Translations under genes and position numbers: made by a program | NCBI GenBank assembly: GCA_017354895.1 | Contig: CP071497.1 | Location: 558,001 to 622,000 of the forward strand | Source: Podospora comata | Lineage: Eukaryota; Ascomycota; Sordariomycetes; Sordariales; Podosporaceae | Direction: 5' to 3' | Length of the DNA stretch: 64,000 nucleotides | Shown: positions 1 through 11,106 of the stretch, in pieces | How the letters are laid out: every line of letters starts with the position of its first letter | Numbering within the stretch: position 1 is the first letter of the stretch | Notes under the pieces: model-generated | Database searches by the model: none | Seen by the model: the letters and a program-made list of their open reading frames with translations, nothing else | Told to the model about the DNA's origin: nothing

Positions 1-185
1 GGCTCAGTGCTCAGAACAATGAGACTCTGCGCTGACATCCGGCCAGAAGAGAGCTTGTCCAGTCCTGCTGGTTTATATAATGAGCTGAAGTCCTTCGGTA
101 TCTCAAACCTGAAGACTTGTCCACCAGGCTCTCTCTTCAATCCGAGTCCACCAGCCAACCGGGTCATCATCTCTACTCAGTCACC

Positions 186-1573
186 ATGCTGTCTTCTGCG
201 TACGCTCTGGTTCTGGCCGCCGGCCTTGTCACGGCTGGGACTACTGGCAGACATGCACCTTTGTTGGAAGCACGCGATGGCCCATTGCCATCGCTGCCCT
301 ACGACCCCAAGACGTCGAGTTACTGCACCTGGTGGGCTGATGTCACGTCGGCTACCACCTGCGACGCTATTGTCAGCGAGAACTTTATTTCCTTGGCTCA
401 GTTTAGACAATGGGTAAGTCTTCTGAAGCAGCACTTTGGGCTGAGTTAGTCCCTTACTTGTTCGGAGACCTTTGCTGACTTGTTTGCTAGAATCCTTCCC
501 TCTCTGCTACTTGCTCGGTAGAGGTCGGGAAGTCGTACTGTGTTGAGGCTTACGGCGAACCTGCGCCGGGTGTCTCTTCGACCAAAGCGGCAACCACCAC
601 CACTCCGTCCTCATCTACCGTTGTTCCTCCAGTGACCACTACGACACCCGGAAACGGCATCACCACACCCACTCCCACCCAGGCCAGCATCGTCAACAAC
701 TGTGACGCCTTCCACTTTGTCACGGCCGGTCAAACGTGCGAGACGATTGCCTCTCTATACCGTATCTCCCAGGATCAGTTCAAGGCATGGAATCCCAATG
801 TTGGCGCGTCATGCACCGGACTCTGGGCCAATGCCTATGCTTGCGTGTCTATCATCGGCCATGAACCGTCGCCCACCACACCCGGGAATGGCATCGCCAC
901 CCCCACGCCTACTCAAGCCTCCATCGTGAACAACTGTGACGAGTTCTACTTCGTCGCAGTTGGTGACACCTGTGAGATCATTGCGGCAAAACATGGTATC
1001 ACCCAGGCTCAGTTCCTCAGCTGGAATCCGAGCGTGGGCTCAACCTGCACTGGACTCTGGGCCAATGCCTACGCCTGCGTCTCTATCATCGGCCACACCC
1101 CGACTAAGCCGAGCACCACCACCAGCGTCGGCAACGGTATTGCCACCCCGACGCCTATTCAGCCGAATATGGTGAAGAACTGTGACTCGTTCTACAAGGT
1201 CAAGTCTGGAGACACGTGCGCCACCATCGCCGCCTCCAAAGGCGTCACCGTGGCGCAACTGACCACTTGGAACCCCTACGTCAAGTCCGACTGCAGTCTC
1301 CTGTGGCTCGACTACTACGTTTGCATTTCCATTGTCGGACACACGCCCACGCCCGTCAACCCAGGCAATGGCATCCAGACACCCACCCCTTACCAGAGCG
1401 GTATGACCACCTCGTGCAAGACTTTCCACTTCGTCCAGTCTGGTCAGACCTGCCAGACCATCACTCAACGCTACGGCATTACCCAGGCCAACTTTGTCAA
1501 ATGGAACCCGGCAGTCAAAAACGACTGCACTGGCATGTGGGCAAATGCCTATGTTTGCGTTGCTGTCCTCTGA
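186..1573 (+). CDS. Secreted protein with five LysM domains
   Basis: Two exons, 186-413 and 491-1573, with a GTAAGT...AG intron of 77 nt, give 436 residues. The N-terminus is a hydrophobic signal peptide (LSSAYALVLAAGLVTAG), so the product is probably secreted. Five LysM units follow. The first has the variant WWADVTSATTCDAIV and is split by the intron just before its WNPS motif. The other four are Cys-bearing units of the form F-x-F/K-V-x-x-G-x-T-C-x-x-I ... W-N-P-x-V ... C. Fungal LysM proteins bind chitin or chito-oligosaccharides; many shield hyphae or blunt host and bacterial sensing (family knowledge). No catalytic chitinase domain is present, so an effector-like or cell-wall role is inferred. 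Near-identical linkers (GNGIxTPTPxQ) precede LysM 2-5, which points to tandem duplication. Start chosen because CACCATG is directly followed by the signal peptide. Confidence 0.88.
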
Positions 1574-2143
1574 ATAAGGGGCGCAGTCAATAAATGTTAG
1601 GATTGTAGCTATGTCTATCCACTGTTAAGAAAGCATCAGTGGCATGTAGATGATCGGATGGATGAACAGAACCTTGATCCCATATGATGCTGTGCTTTGG
1701 TTGCGCGTGATTCTGTGTTTCGCATGTACCGTGAATAGATCTCTTATGGAATGCCCTGTGAACCTGAAAATGCACATGTTCAAGTGATGTCGAGTTTGAA
1801 GTGGCACTTACAGCCGTGGTTCGCTCTCAAAAAGGGAGCGATGTCACGGCGGACGGCGACGCTAGATCAACCTGCCTAACTGAAGGTGGCTTGGCGCAGA
1901 CGCTTGGGCCACCGCGTCGTTTTACTGGCAAGGCATATCCGTATATAGTGGACGGCTTGCCCTTTCTCCAACACTGTTAACACGAACTCCACCACCAACC
2001 AACCATCCCTGGAACCACAATCCCAGATACCGCGCTCTCGATTTGTGGTAGGACTCTACAGTCCACAGTTTCCCTTTTTTCAACGGACTCTCCAAAATAA
2101 AGGGAGCCCTTTCTGTATCCACAAGCAACGCTCACAACCTACC
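1574..2143. other. Intergenic, LysM gene to hypothetical gene
   Basis: No supported gene. A TATA-like CGTATATAGTGG lies near 1938, about 200 bases before the next start codon. Short overlapping ORFs on the minus strand show no recognisable product. Confidence 0.5.
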
Positions 2144-3403
2144 ATGTCGGAAGTGGCCAGCCCAGTGTCGTTAACCACCCTCTCAACCGAACTCCGCCAC
2201 AAAGTCCTGGCCTCTGTGATTTGGACATCAACAGCAACGCTCTATAATCACCTCGACCTATTTTCCCAAGCTCCTCGGGTCCGGCTCCGCGATGACTGGG
2301 ACATTTGGGTACCAACCACACCACCTCAACCACCCGCTCTGTCACTCCTCTTGACATGCCGGATCCTGCGCTATGACGTCCAGTATCTATTGAATTCATC
2401 CACTGCCCAATCCCACCCCTATGAGATTGACATCGTCTTCATTGCCAAATGCGGACTTTTCCCAACCTGGGTGTGTTGTCCACTCCCAAGCCAGATCAAC
2501 CTCGACACTCTCCAGGCGTCATTCCGCATAATGGACGTGGAGGATATCGACGACGAGGTACCAGCAGGAAGGCAGGGGGAGTTCTTAAGCCGTTACCGCG
2601 GTGTATCGTCCGACTTCGATGCAGACAACTACCCAAATCCTCCTCCCGGCTCATGGAACTTCTATCGCCTGTTAGCGTCCTTCCTGGCCTTGGGGCCTCG
2701 GGGCCTGACCTCTCCCGCCTATCAAAGAGAAAATCGCGGCTGTCTTTCAAGAAGCAGATACTCACTCCAACATCTCATCATTAGCGTAACATCTAAGGAG
2801 GAAACTGAAATGGATGACGAAAGACAGGAGCGAGCAAGTGGACCAAGGCGGTTCTTACTTGACCACAATTCCGACCTGCCTTACGGAGCCTCGAGAGAAG
2901 ATGAGGTTTTTCCAGGACCGCCTGATAATTCTCCATACACATGGACAGGCCCCACCAAGTTGGAGACCGTTAGAGGGATGTATGGCCACGCGGGCCGTCT
3001 CACCCTCGGACACGCCGACCGCTATGGCTTGTACCTTGCCAACACCCTCTGGGCCCTGCTTGACTTCAAGTGGCTCTCGCGAGGCTTCGGTCTTATGGTG
3101 TACGAAAGCATCCTTGACGACATTACCTTTTACGTCGACGGGAAGCCAAGACCTCGCTTTGGCATGGACGACTTGCTTTCCCTGCAACCCCTAAAGCACC
3201 GCACCTTGACACCGGAGGTCGCAGCAGCCCTTCAAGTCTGGAAGGAGTGGGTAATGAAGTGGAGGAGTAAGCTACGGGAGCGTAGTATGTTGGATGAACC
3301 ACGCCCGAGTTTTGCTTTTGTGAGATACTTGCCGGCATCGATGGCAGATCCTAATGAGTACCCAGAGTCAGACTCGGATTCTATGTCCGGCTCAGACGTA
3401 TAG
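2144..3403 (+). CDS. Hypothetical protein with F-box/2EXR-like N-terminus
   Basis: A single exon of 419 residues. The frame is open further upstream to 2045, but ATG 2144 in ACCATGTCG is the better start and gives an N-terminus of known type. Residues 8-25 (LTTLSTELRHKVLASVIW) resemble the LP-x-E-L-R-x-x-I-x-x opening of fungal F-box and 2EXR proteins, and a second motif, LLLTCRILRYDV, fits the helix that follows in such families. The middle and C-terminus match nothing I recognise. The C-terminus is acidic and Ser-rich (ESDSDSMSGSDV), a likely phosphorylation region. Gene families like this are large and mostly uncharacterised in filamentous fungi; a role in ubiquitin ligase targeting is only a guess. 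Confidence 0.72.
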   Translation: MSEVASPVSLTTLSTELRHKVLASVIWTSTATLYNHLDLFSQAPRVRLRDDWDIWVPTTPPQPPALSLLLTCRILRYDVQYLLNSSTAQSHPYEIDIVFIAKCGLFPTWVCCPLPSQINLDTLQASFRIMDVEDIDDEVPAGRQGEFLSRYRGVSSDFDADNYPNPPPGSWNFYRLLASFLALGPRGLTSPAYQRENRGCLSRSRYSLQHLIISVTSKEETEMDDERQERASGPRRFLLDHNSDLPYGASREDEVFPGPPDNSPYTWTGPTKLETVRGMYGHAGRLTLGHADRYGLYLANTLWALLDFKWLSRGFGLMVYESILDDITFYVDGKPRPRFGMDDLLSLQPLKHRTLTPEVAAALQVWKEWVMKWRSKLRERSMLDEPRPSFAFVRYLPASMADPNEYPESDSDSMSGSDV

Positions 3404-3590
3404 TTTACATCTCTCGTAGAAATGTAATGAACGGCCAAAAGAGCTGGTATTTAATTGTTTAAAGCCTATCACGATGTTTAAATACCTTCTATTATATTTC
3501 CGCTCGTTTTTCAGGTCTCCTAAGGCCTATCCACTATCTTCAATTCGTATCAACTATCTTTGATGCTTGTTGACTATCTTTCAAGGCCTA

Positions 3591-3638
3591 ACGTACATTA
3601 TCAGTGAGTCGTGCATATCAGTGGGTCGCGCACTCCCT
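3591..3638 (+). repeat. Left terminal inverted repeat of Fot1-type element
   Basis: Begins ACGTACATTATCAGTGAGTC directly after a TA at 3589-3590. All 48 bases are the exact reverse complement of 4982-5029. Confidence 0.95.
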
Positions 3639-3689
3639 AGCGCGACGCGTCCTTCTTACACCTAACATCAATTTTTTCCACAACCCAAC

Positions 3690-4940
3690 ATGCCTCCTAC
3701 TTCAAAGGAAGCCAGGATACTCTTAGCCCTCGAGGCTCTCTAAAAGGACGAAAAATTAAGCCTTAGAGCCGCAGCTAAGCTCTATAATATACCACCATCA
3801 ACCCTCCGTGACCGACGCGCTGGCCGGCCTGCACGACGCGATACTACGCCCAGTATAAAGAAGCTTACTCAATCAGAAGAGGAGGCTATTGTCCAATACA
3901 TTATTGAGCTATGTGCGCGAGCTTTTCTACCTAGATTGCGTGGTGTAGAAGATATGGCTAACCAACTGCTACGCGTACGCGATGCGCCCCCTGTCGGTAA
4001 GCTCTGGGTATATCGATTTATTAAACGCTAGCCAGAGCTCCGTACGCGCTTTACGCGTAGATACGACTACTAGAGGGCTAAATGCGAGGATCCAAAGGTT
4101 ATTAGCGAGTGGTTCGCGCTTGTGCGGAACACCAAGGCCAAGTACAGTATTGTAGATAACGATATCTATAACTTCGACGAGACTGGGTTTATGATGGGTA
4201 TTATCTTCGCGGGTATGGTAGTTACAACCTCGTACGGTCGCCAGATCGATGACTTGATGCGCATACATATCAACCACATAAGCAAGCTCGAGTTCCTCTG
4301 TGCCTTCCGCGAGGCCTTCTTCGCCTCTATAACGGAGAAGAATATATAGGGTGGCTTTACGGGTATTAGCCTTATACTATACGATCCAGAGAGGGTGCTT
4401 TTTAAACTGGATATAAAGCTTCGTACGCCAACACCTCCAAACTCACGGCCCGGCACTGCACAACCTTGGGTCTTCCAGACACCATACAACCCCCGAGAAG
4501 CTAACTCGCAGTTAACGCTTATTAAGACTCGCATTACCAACCATCAAAATAGCTCCCCAACTTTAATGTTGGTTGCTGTAGACTAGCTTACTAAGAGTAC
4601 GATGGCTGTGATGCACTAGGTGGCCCTCCTTTAGTCAGAGAACGCTTCGCTCTGCAAGGCTAATGAGGCACTAAGGAAGCGCCGGAGAGCTAAAAAACCA
4701 CGTGTACGGCTCGGAGAATTACTTACCGTGCAGGATGCACACGATCTACTAGATAAGAAGGCCGTGGGTGGAGAGGGAGTGCAAGAAACGCAGCCGGATG
4801 GTAGTGGTGCAGGGGGGACTTATACAAAAGTTCGGTGCTGTGGTGTGTGTGGCAAGCCTGGCCATAATGCAGGCACTTGCCAGGAGGCTGCAGAATCATC
4901 TGATTCAGCTGTTTCTGATGTAATTGTAGTTAGTTCCTAA
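3690..4940 (+). pseudogene. Fot1-type transposase remnant
   Basis: One reading frame of 416 codons runs from ATG 3690 to TAA 4938 with seven in-frame stops, at 3741, 4029, 4071, 4347, 4584, 4617 and 4632. It has an N-terminal psq-type helix-turn-helix (LSLRAAAKLYNIPPSTLRDR), the CENP-B-like second DNA-binding region, and the first catalytic aspartate in YNFDETGFMMG. It then jumps at about 4243 from the start of the DDE fold to the C-terminal region (LDIKLRTPTPP ... KANEALRKRRRAKK), so the remaining two catalytic acids are lost. A CCHC-like knuckle (CGVCGKPGHNAGTC) sits near the end. Where family consensus is known (YDYQRAKCED, NIQGGF, VDQLTK) the stops replace glutamine, i.e. CAG/CAA to TAG/TAA, the expected RIP change. 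Confidence 0.9.
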
Positions 4941-4981
4941 TGTTGGTGTGTTATAATTGAGGGCAATTGTAGTGGGATGGT

Positions 4982-5029
4982 AGGGAGTGCGCGACCCACT
5001 GATATGCACGACTCACTGATAATGTACGT
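4982..5029 (+). repeat. Right terminal inverted repeat of Fot1-type element
   Basis: Exact reverse complement of 3591-3638, followed by TA at 5030-5031. Confidence 0.95.
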
Positions 5030-7500
5030 TAGGGTGTAGAATAAAATTCTGTATCTATTTAAGAAGCAAGTCCTTACACGGTTGCGCGGCTCATGTGTTT
5101 TCTATACTTAAACCGCGAGTCAAGTCAATATCGAAAGCTTTGTTTTTGTCTCTCTTGACATAAAGTCAGCTTGGGTAAGTCTTCGAAGAAAGAGTCCTCG
5201 ATGTTTACGATCAGAAGCAAATTAAACATTTGGCATTTACCTGAAATCTTTACGAGGTTTTATGATAGACGGTAGCATGGAGAGATACTAAATTATACTG
5301 CTACTAATTTTGCCGGATTAATTCAAGTGGCCAGCAAAATGCATGAATACATAACATCAGAGAATGGAAATCTCTGAAAGATTACCATCTTCAAGGCCAA
5401 CAGGTCCTCTCCGGACGACAATTCTAGCATAACTGAGATGTGTGACATTCACGTAATCGAATCAATCAAGATATATGTTTCCATCAATGTTATTTGTTGT
5501 AAAAATAGTCATCCATGTGTGTCATTTCAGGGTTTACTCAACTGGGTATATCGACTGTTCTCGCTATTATAAGCATCTCAATTGCTTACAAGTCTTGTCA
5601 TCATGCATCTGCGAATGTGAATCGAGAACAGCTGCGATAAGAGAAGGTGACATAGGATCATATTGTGGCATTGCAAGTCTCAAAGCAGTACATGGTTGCC
5701 GTCAACGTCTACTATTATCAAATCTCGAGCGTTCCACAATTCCCAACGTCACTGATCAGCACACATCAAATCATGAGTTTCCGTACGAGAATGCATCAAA
5801 TTGCCATAAGTGAGCTTGAATAGCACAATAGCTAGACAGAGAAAAAGAATACGATTGTCTCGACTGATGAAGGCGAACATGGTCCAATTATTCGCCGTTC
5901 ACGCCTGACAAATTGTCACAACCTTTTCCCACAGGGCAGCAAGTCGTACTTGCGGGTCATGCACGTGGCTGTCACGCTCAACAACCATTGGCTCCAGATT
6001 TCTCCCACTAACAGCTCGCTCTTCGCCCATTCGGCTTCTGATGGAACTTTTCTCGTCCAAGACATTACCATCACATCTGTGCCTCACCATCAGCTCAGAA
6101 TTTTCACCCGGCGCCCGCCGCCAATCCAACAATGGGAAGAGTCCCGGAGCCTTGGTACTGGCGCCTGTGCCACGGTGCATGATGCAGACTATGTGTAACG
6201 AGATGAGTGGGAAAAGCAGTGACTAGGCGTCAGGCACCGCATGATGCCACGCTTTTCTTATGACATGAGGTATACCCTCTGGGATCTTCATTGCACGACT
6301 TTAGACTGCAGCTGTATCCACTGTCCATGATTAAGGCACGAGGCTCGGATGTTACGGTGGATGGGACCCTGAATGTGGTGGAGGTGGTTCACAGATGGGA
6401 CGGCATGGGTGAGGATAGAACGACTCCCTGCGTTCGAAAAGAGAAAAAAAAACATTCATCACATGTGTTCGGTCTCCATGAGAGCCTTTGGATGACATGA
6501 GAACCTACCTACGGATAGGGATGTTGAGAGAGGTGACTGGATATCAAGCCAGAGATCTCATTACGAGAGAGCTCTCTTCTCAAACACCCAAAAGTTTCTC
6601 TAATACCTCTCTTAATCTCCATTCGGTAGCTCTTTTGAACAAGCTCGGTGACCAAACTGGTTTGACATCTTCACATGCCACTTGTTTTCTCCTGTAATAT
6701 CCCGCTACCTTGCATCCCATGATGTTGGGGAATGGGCATGCACATCGACATCCCGCGGACATGAGCCGTCGATCATACCATTCCGGTATCCCCAGCCGGG
6801 CTAGGGACGTAGCGTAGATGCTTGTTTCACTCATGATGCCGCCTTCGGAGCCGGAATGGGATTTTGAGGATGAAAACACACGTGGACGTGGAAGCAGCGT
6901 CTCAGCCATGCTGTTACGCAACGCCCAGAGCCCAAAGCAACCTGATAGTGGATGTTTCAAGCCATTCACACATGGCTATCGACTTGTCAACACACCACAA
7001 ATGTCTTGTTCTGCTAGCCTTGCTCTCACCACTTCAAGGGCCTGCCCAAAGTGGAATCAAAGACCATCCGAGGTTCATCTCCGGGGAAGACTGATGACTG
7101 CCCCCCACGTATCATCAATGCAGGCTGGACGGGATAGGACCCATGAGCTCAGCCAGCACGAGCACAATGGGGAGGAGCTGATTGGACTGGTGTAAGCGTA
7201 CACCCTGCCACACAAGGTACGGAACAACCAATGGAATGGGGGGTACCATTTCCGGGGGTTGGCTTCGACTTTGAGCTTGAACCCCGCGAACCGCTTGTGC
7301 CACCCGTTCTCTCGGCGATATGGGATTTAGACTTTTGGTGCAATTTGAACAGCAATAAGCCTTTTTGCCAAGTTCTTGGGAAGCCAACACTGGGACTGAC
7401 ATCCTCGCCCACCACGCCGACGTAAATCGTAACGGGCGCCAACCATCAAACTGGGGAAGGAAACAGGCAGCATTCCATCATCATCCCTGTGGTGGTAGGT

Positions 7501-7530
7501 CATTGATTGTCATTGATTGTCATTGATTGT
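7501..7530 (+). repeat. Triple 10-bp direct repeat
   Basis: The decamer CATTGATTGT occurs three times with no interruption. Nothing shows a function. Confidence 0.9.
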
Positions 7531-9002
7531 CCATACAAGTGTGCAGCACTCACCAACGTGGGACACTCACTGCTCCTGACGATCTCGAAGCCGGTGGTTC
7601 GTCTCGAAACAGCCATGGAATATCACAAGTCCAGGACGGAGGTTGGTTGGTCCAGACCCCGCAAAAATAGGTCCCGGCTCTTGTTATCGCCATCAGCCTC
7701 TTGATCGTGCACGTTGCTCAAACAAAGACTCCGATTGGATCATCTCGTAGAGCCAAGACCTTCTGACCTCTGCCAAGGACATCGCCCGCAGGGCCAAGAG
7801 CGGGACCTTGAGACTTGGCGACCGGGGGATTGAACCCCACGTGTGTCAAACCTCGAACGCCAAACGTCGAAGCTGGTTTTCCCTCATTGTCTTGAACATT
7901 GCCATTCCTCAGCGCTCACTGGCTGCGAGAGCCCACCAAACACACGTCGTCGTCCCCGCACGAACCATGATGCAAGCATATAAGGATGATCGCTTGTTCC
8001 GTCTCCCTCAGCCAAGCCTGCCAATGCTTGGCCCCGTGGGGTTTTCCTCTTCAATGGATCTGAGGTGGATCTCTCTTCCCAAAAAGAAGCGGTGTTGTTT
8101 TTTCCCGTGATCCGCCCGCTATTGCCTCCCTCCCCGTCACTCCTCGGTTTGGCTTTTTTTTTTCTCGGTGCTTGGCCTTTTTTTGTGGGACGGACTTCGA
8201 AACATGCCGTTCATCCAACATCGAGATTCTCGGCTGACGGCTTCGTTGAGCTTCGGTCGGCCGGGGGATCACGGACGTCTCCTCTCTCACCTACTAGTAT
8301 CTGACGACTGCCTAGGCAGGTGATATCTACTCTAGCGGCATAGAGCTACACACACTAAGAGGACAGGTTCAATATTCCATTTTTGAACGCGGCACGCGAG
8401 CATACCGCATACATACTGTGATGGTGCTCTCTTTCGAGTGCATATCCCACACATGTCCACAACATCCGCCATCTATCGGCTTTGTACATGATGCAGCCAA
8501 GATGCACAAACGGATCTTTCTCGCTAAAGCTAGACAGCGGGAGGGTTGCGATATGCGCATTCTCCTCCCCTCTCCGGGGACCAAACGGAACCACTCATTG
8601 CGACGTCTCACATCACGCACATCAGAGAGTGCCTGCCAGCCTTGCCTCTTCTTCTGACCGAGGGAGGAACGAGCTGGATGTCAGAGAAAGAGACAAAAAG
8701 TCTCGGATGCGTGTGGGCTGCACGGGAACAGGGATGGAGGGAGACAGGCCTGGAAGCGCGATCGGCTCTACCCGCCAAGCCCCAGTGCCCCCCCCGTCGT
8801 CAAAGGCCCACCCCTCCAGCAAGGGTTCCAGCAGCTCCCACCCACCAGGTTGTCCCGACCAGCATCTCGACCCTCCCCCCGATGCAAGCAGAAGCAGCAG
8901 GCGAGCAGGTCTTGTTTTCGCCAAGGCACCAGTACTGTGGGGAGAGGCAAAAAAACCAGAACCATTCATTCGACAACAGCAGAAGAGCTCGAAGAGCCAA
9001 CC

Positions 9003-9008
9003 CACGTG
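9003..9008 (+). promoter_or_regulatory. CACGTG box, candidate phosphate-response (NUC-1/Pho4) site
   Basis: A palindromic CACGTG lies 197 bases before the pho-4 start codon. In Neurospora and yeast, phosphate-starvation bHLH activators (NUC-1, Pho4) bind CACGTG upstream of phosphate-acquisition genes (established). Placement fits such a role; further copies at 7838 and 6879 are distant and less certain. Confidence 0.55.
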
Positions 9009-9199
9009 TGTGCCACCGCTGGCTGATGTCCCCCTGCGCTGACCATCGCCTCTCCATATGTCCGTCTGGTTAAATACAGACGGCACAACCTGTGTTTCCT
9101 CCTGACTCTGCATCCCTCCTCAACAGGTCGATCAGCCACCCGCTACAACAACCTTCGCAGTCTCGTCTCTGAGCACGCGACATCCACCGTCCAACTACA

Positions 9200-11106
9200 A
9201 TGGCGGTCCTTCACCAATTTGACTACCTCTTCGCCATTGGCACCATCTTCGCAGGCCTCGACGCCTGGAACATTGGTGAGTTGATACACCAACATGCAAC
9301 CATCACCACCGCTTGATATCAGCTCCTAACCAGCTCTCTCTCTCCCCTCCAGGTGCCAACGATGTGGCCAACTCATGGGCCACCTCTGTGGCTTCCCAGT
9401 CCGTGACCTACCTCCAGGCCATGGTTCTCGCCTCTATCATGGAGTTTGCCGGCTCCGTTGGTGTTGGTGCCCGCGTTGCCGACACCATCCGCACCAAGAT
9501 TGTCGACACGTCTCTCTTCAAAGATGATCCCGCTCTTCTCATGCTTGGCATGGTCTGCGCTGTTACCGCTTCCTCCATCTACCTCACCATGGCTACCAAG
9601 ATTGGTCTTCCCGTCTCCACCACCCATTCCATCATGGGTGGTGTCATTGGCATGGGTGTTGCCGCCGTTGGCGCCGACGGTAAGGCTGGCCAGGCTCTCG
9701 GGTACCTTTTTGACAGGACGCTAACTTGGTGATCTCTAGGTGTCCAGTGGGTTGGCAAGGGTCCCGGTACTGGTGCCATCAACTCTGGTGTCGTCCAGGT
9801 CTTCCTCGCCTGGATCATCGCTCCTGGTCTCTCCGCTATCTTCGCCTCCATCATCTTCTTGATCACCAAGTATGGCGTTATGCTTCGCAAAAACCCCGTC
9901 TGGAAGGCCTTCATTTACGTGCCAGTCTACTTCGGTCTCGCCGCCGCGCTCCTTACCATGTTGCTTCTCTGGAAGGGTGGCAACTACGAGGTCAAGCTCA
10001 CTGATTCCCAGCTCCCCGGCGTCATTGTTGCCGTCGGTGTCGGTTTTGCCCTCCTCATGTGCGTCACTCTGATGCCCTGGCTCTACCGCGTTGTCATGCT
10101 CGACGACTGGCAGCTCCGCTGGTACCACATTCCTCTCGGTCTCCTCCTCCTCCGCCGCGGCCCCGTCCCTGAGAACCCCGACGACGAGTATGAGGATGAG
10201 CCTGTCCAGGAGATCAGCCCCAAGGATGAGCTCGCCGCCACCAAGGCCGCCCAGCGTGGTGATGTCGAGATCTCTGCCGCCGGTGCGCTCCCCGAGAAGA
10301 CTGTTGGCGCCGCCGACTCCACCGATGGTGCTTCTGGCAACGGCGCCGCTGCCCCTGTCCGCCGCAAGAAGCCCTCCGACTTCCGCAAGCCCCACAAGAA
10401 GATGCTCAAGGGCAGACCCGAAGGCAAGTGGTACTCTTTGCCCGTTGTTTGGTACGGCATCAAGTGGGCTTTCCTCCACGGTATCGATCAGGATGTTGTC
10501 AACCTTGCTGGCCAGAAGAGCGCCCTCGCTGGTGATGTCGAGGAGATTCACGCCCACGCTGCTCGCTACGACAACAAGGCCGAGTACATGTACAGCTTCC
10601 TCCAGGTCATGACTGCCGCCACTGCCTCCTTCACCCACGGTGCCAACGATATCGCCAACGCCATCGGTCCCTATGCCACCGTCTTCGAGATCTGGAACTC
10701 CGGCGTGCTCCCCGAGAGTGGCAAGGCTGCCGTTCCCACCTGGATTCTCTGCTTCGGCGCTGCCATGCTCGTCCTCGGCATCTGGACTTATGGCTATAAC
10801 ATCATGAGGAACTTGGGTAACCGCCTCACCCTCCAGTCGCCATCCCGTGGTTTCTCCATGGAGCTTGGCTCTGCCATCACTGTCATTCTTGCCACCCGCT
10901 TGAAGCTCCCCGTCTCCACCACCCAGTGCATCACTGGTGCCACCGTCGGTGTCGGTCTCTGCTCTGGCACCTGGCGCACCGTCAACTGGCGCATGGTCGG
11001 CTGGATCTACTTCGGCTGGTTCATCACCCTCCCGGTCGCTGGTATCATCTCTGGCTGCCTCATGGGCATCATCATCAACGCTCCTCGCTGGGGCTACTCT
11101 GGTTAA
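9200..11106 (+). CDS. pho-4: Phosphate permease of the PiT family, PHO-4/PHO89 type
   Basis: Three exons (9200-9275, 9353-9679, 9740-11106) encode 589 residues, matching the usual length of Neurospora PHO-4. PiT carriers bring inorganic phosphate into the cell with sodium or protons across the plasma membrane. The two inverted-repeat signatures are both present: GANDVANSW at residues 26-34, split by intron 1 inside the glycine codon, and GANDIANAIG from about residue 435. LPVSTTHSIMGG and LPVSTTQCITGA, the paired loop motifs of the family, are also there. Hydrophobic segments flank a long hydrophilic, Lys/Asp/Glu-rich central loop (about residues 300-400) that probably faces the cytosol. Both introns interrupt the coding sequence in phase 1. 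Expression is probably raised under phosphate starvation given the CACGTG box upstream. Codon use is strongly C-ending, as expected of a highly expressed gene. Confidence 0.96.

Larger units (their letters stand above)
3591..5029 (+). mobile_element. Fot1/pogo-type DNA transposon, internally deleted and RIP-mutated
   Basis: A 1439-bp element bounded by 48-bp terminal inverted repeats that match perfectly and are flanked on both sides by TA, the target duplicated by Tc1-mariner/pogo elements. The interior encodes a broken Fot1-like transposase on the plus strand. Full fungal Fot1-type elements are usually about 1.8-2 kb, so some 400-500 bp of the middle, including most of the DDE catalytic core, is missing. 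The copy cannot move itself but has intact ends. Confidence 0.93.
5030..9199. other. Gene-poor region upstream of pho-4
   Basis: About 4.2 kb with no convincing gene. 5030-5900 is AT-rich. Between 8480 and 9110 long ORFs overlap on both strands with no recognisable domain and a Ser/Pro-rich shadow-like composition; this is more likely promoter and 5' leader of pho-4. CACGTG boxes occur at 6879-6884, 7838-7843 and 9003-9008. A CT-rich tract just before 9200 resembles fungal transcription-start regions. Confidence 0.5.

Noticed and set aside
7790-7880. tRNA-like T-arm on the minus strand (GTGGGGTTCAATCCCC)
   Set aside because: No matching acceptor stem, D-arm or anticodon arm could be built around it at the right spacing, so it is chance or a decayed copy.
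8480-9113. Several long overlapping ORFs on both strands before pho-4
   Set aside because: Three frames are open together, with low-complexity Ser/Pro-rich products and no domain. This is typical of GC-rich non-coding DNA, and the region fits a promoter and leader better.
9736-10638. 300-codon minus-strand ORF opposite pho-4
   Set aside because: Antisense shadow caused by strong C-ending codon use of pho-4.
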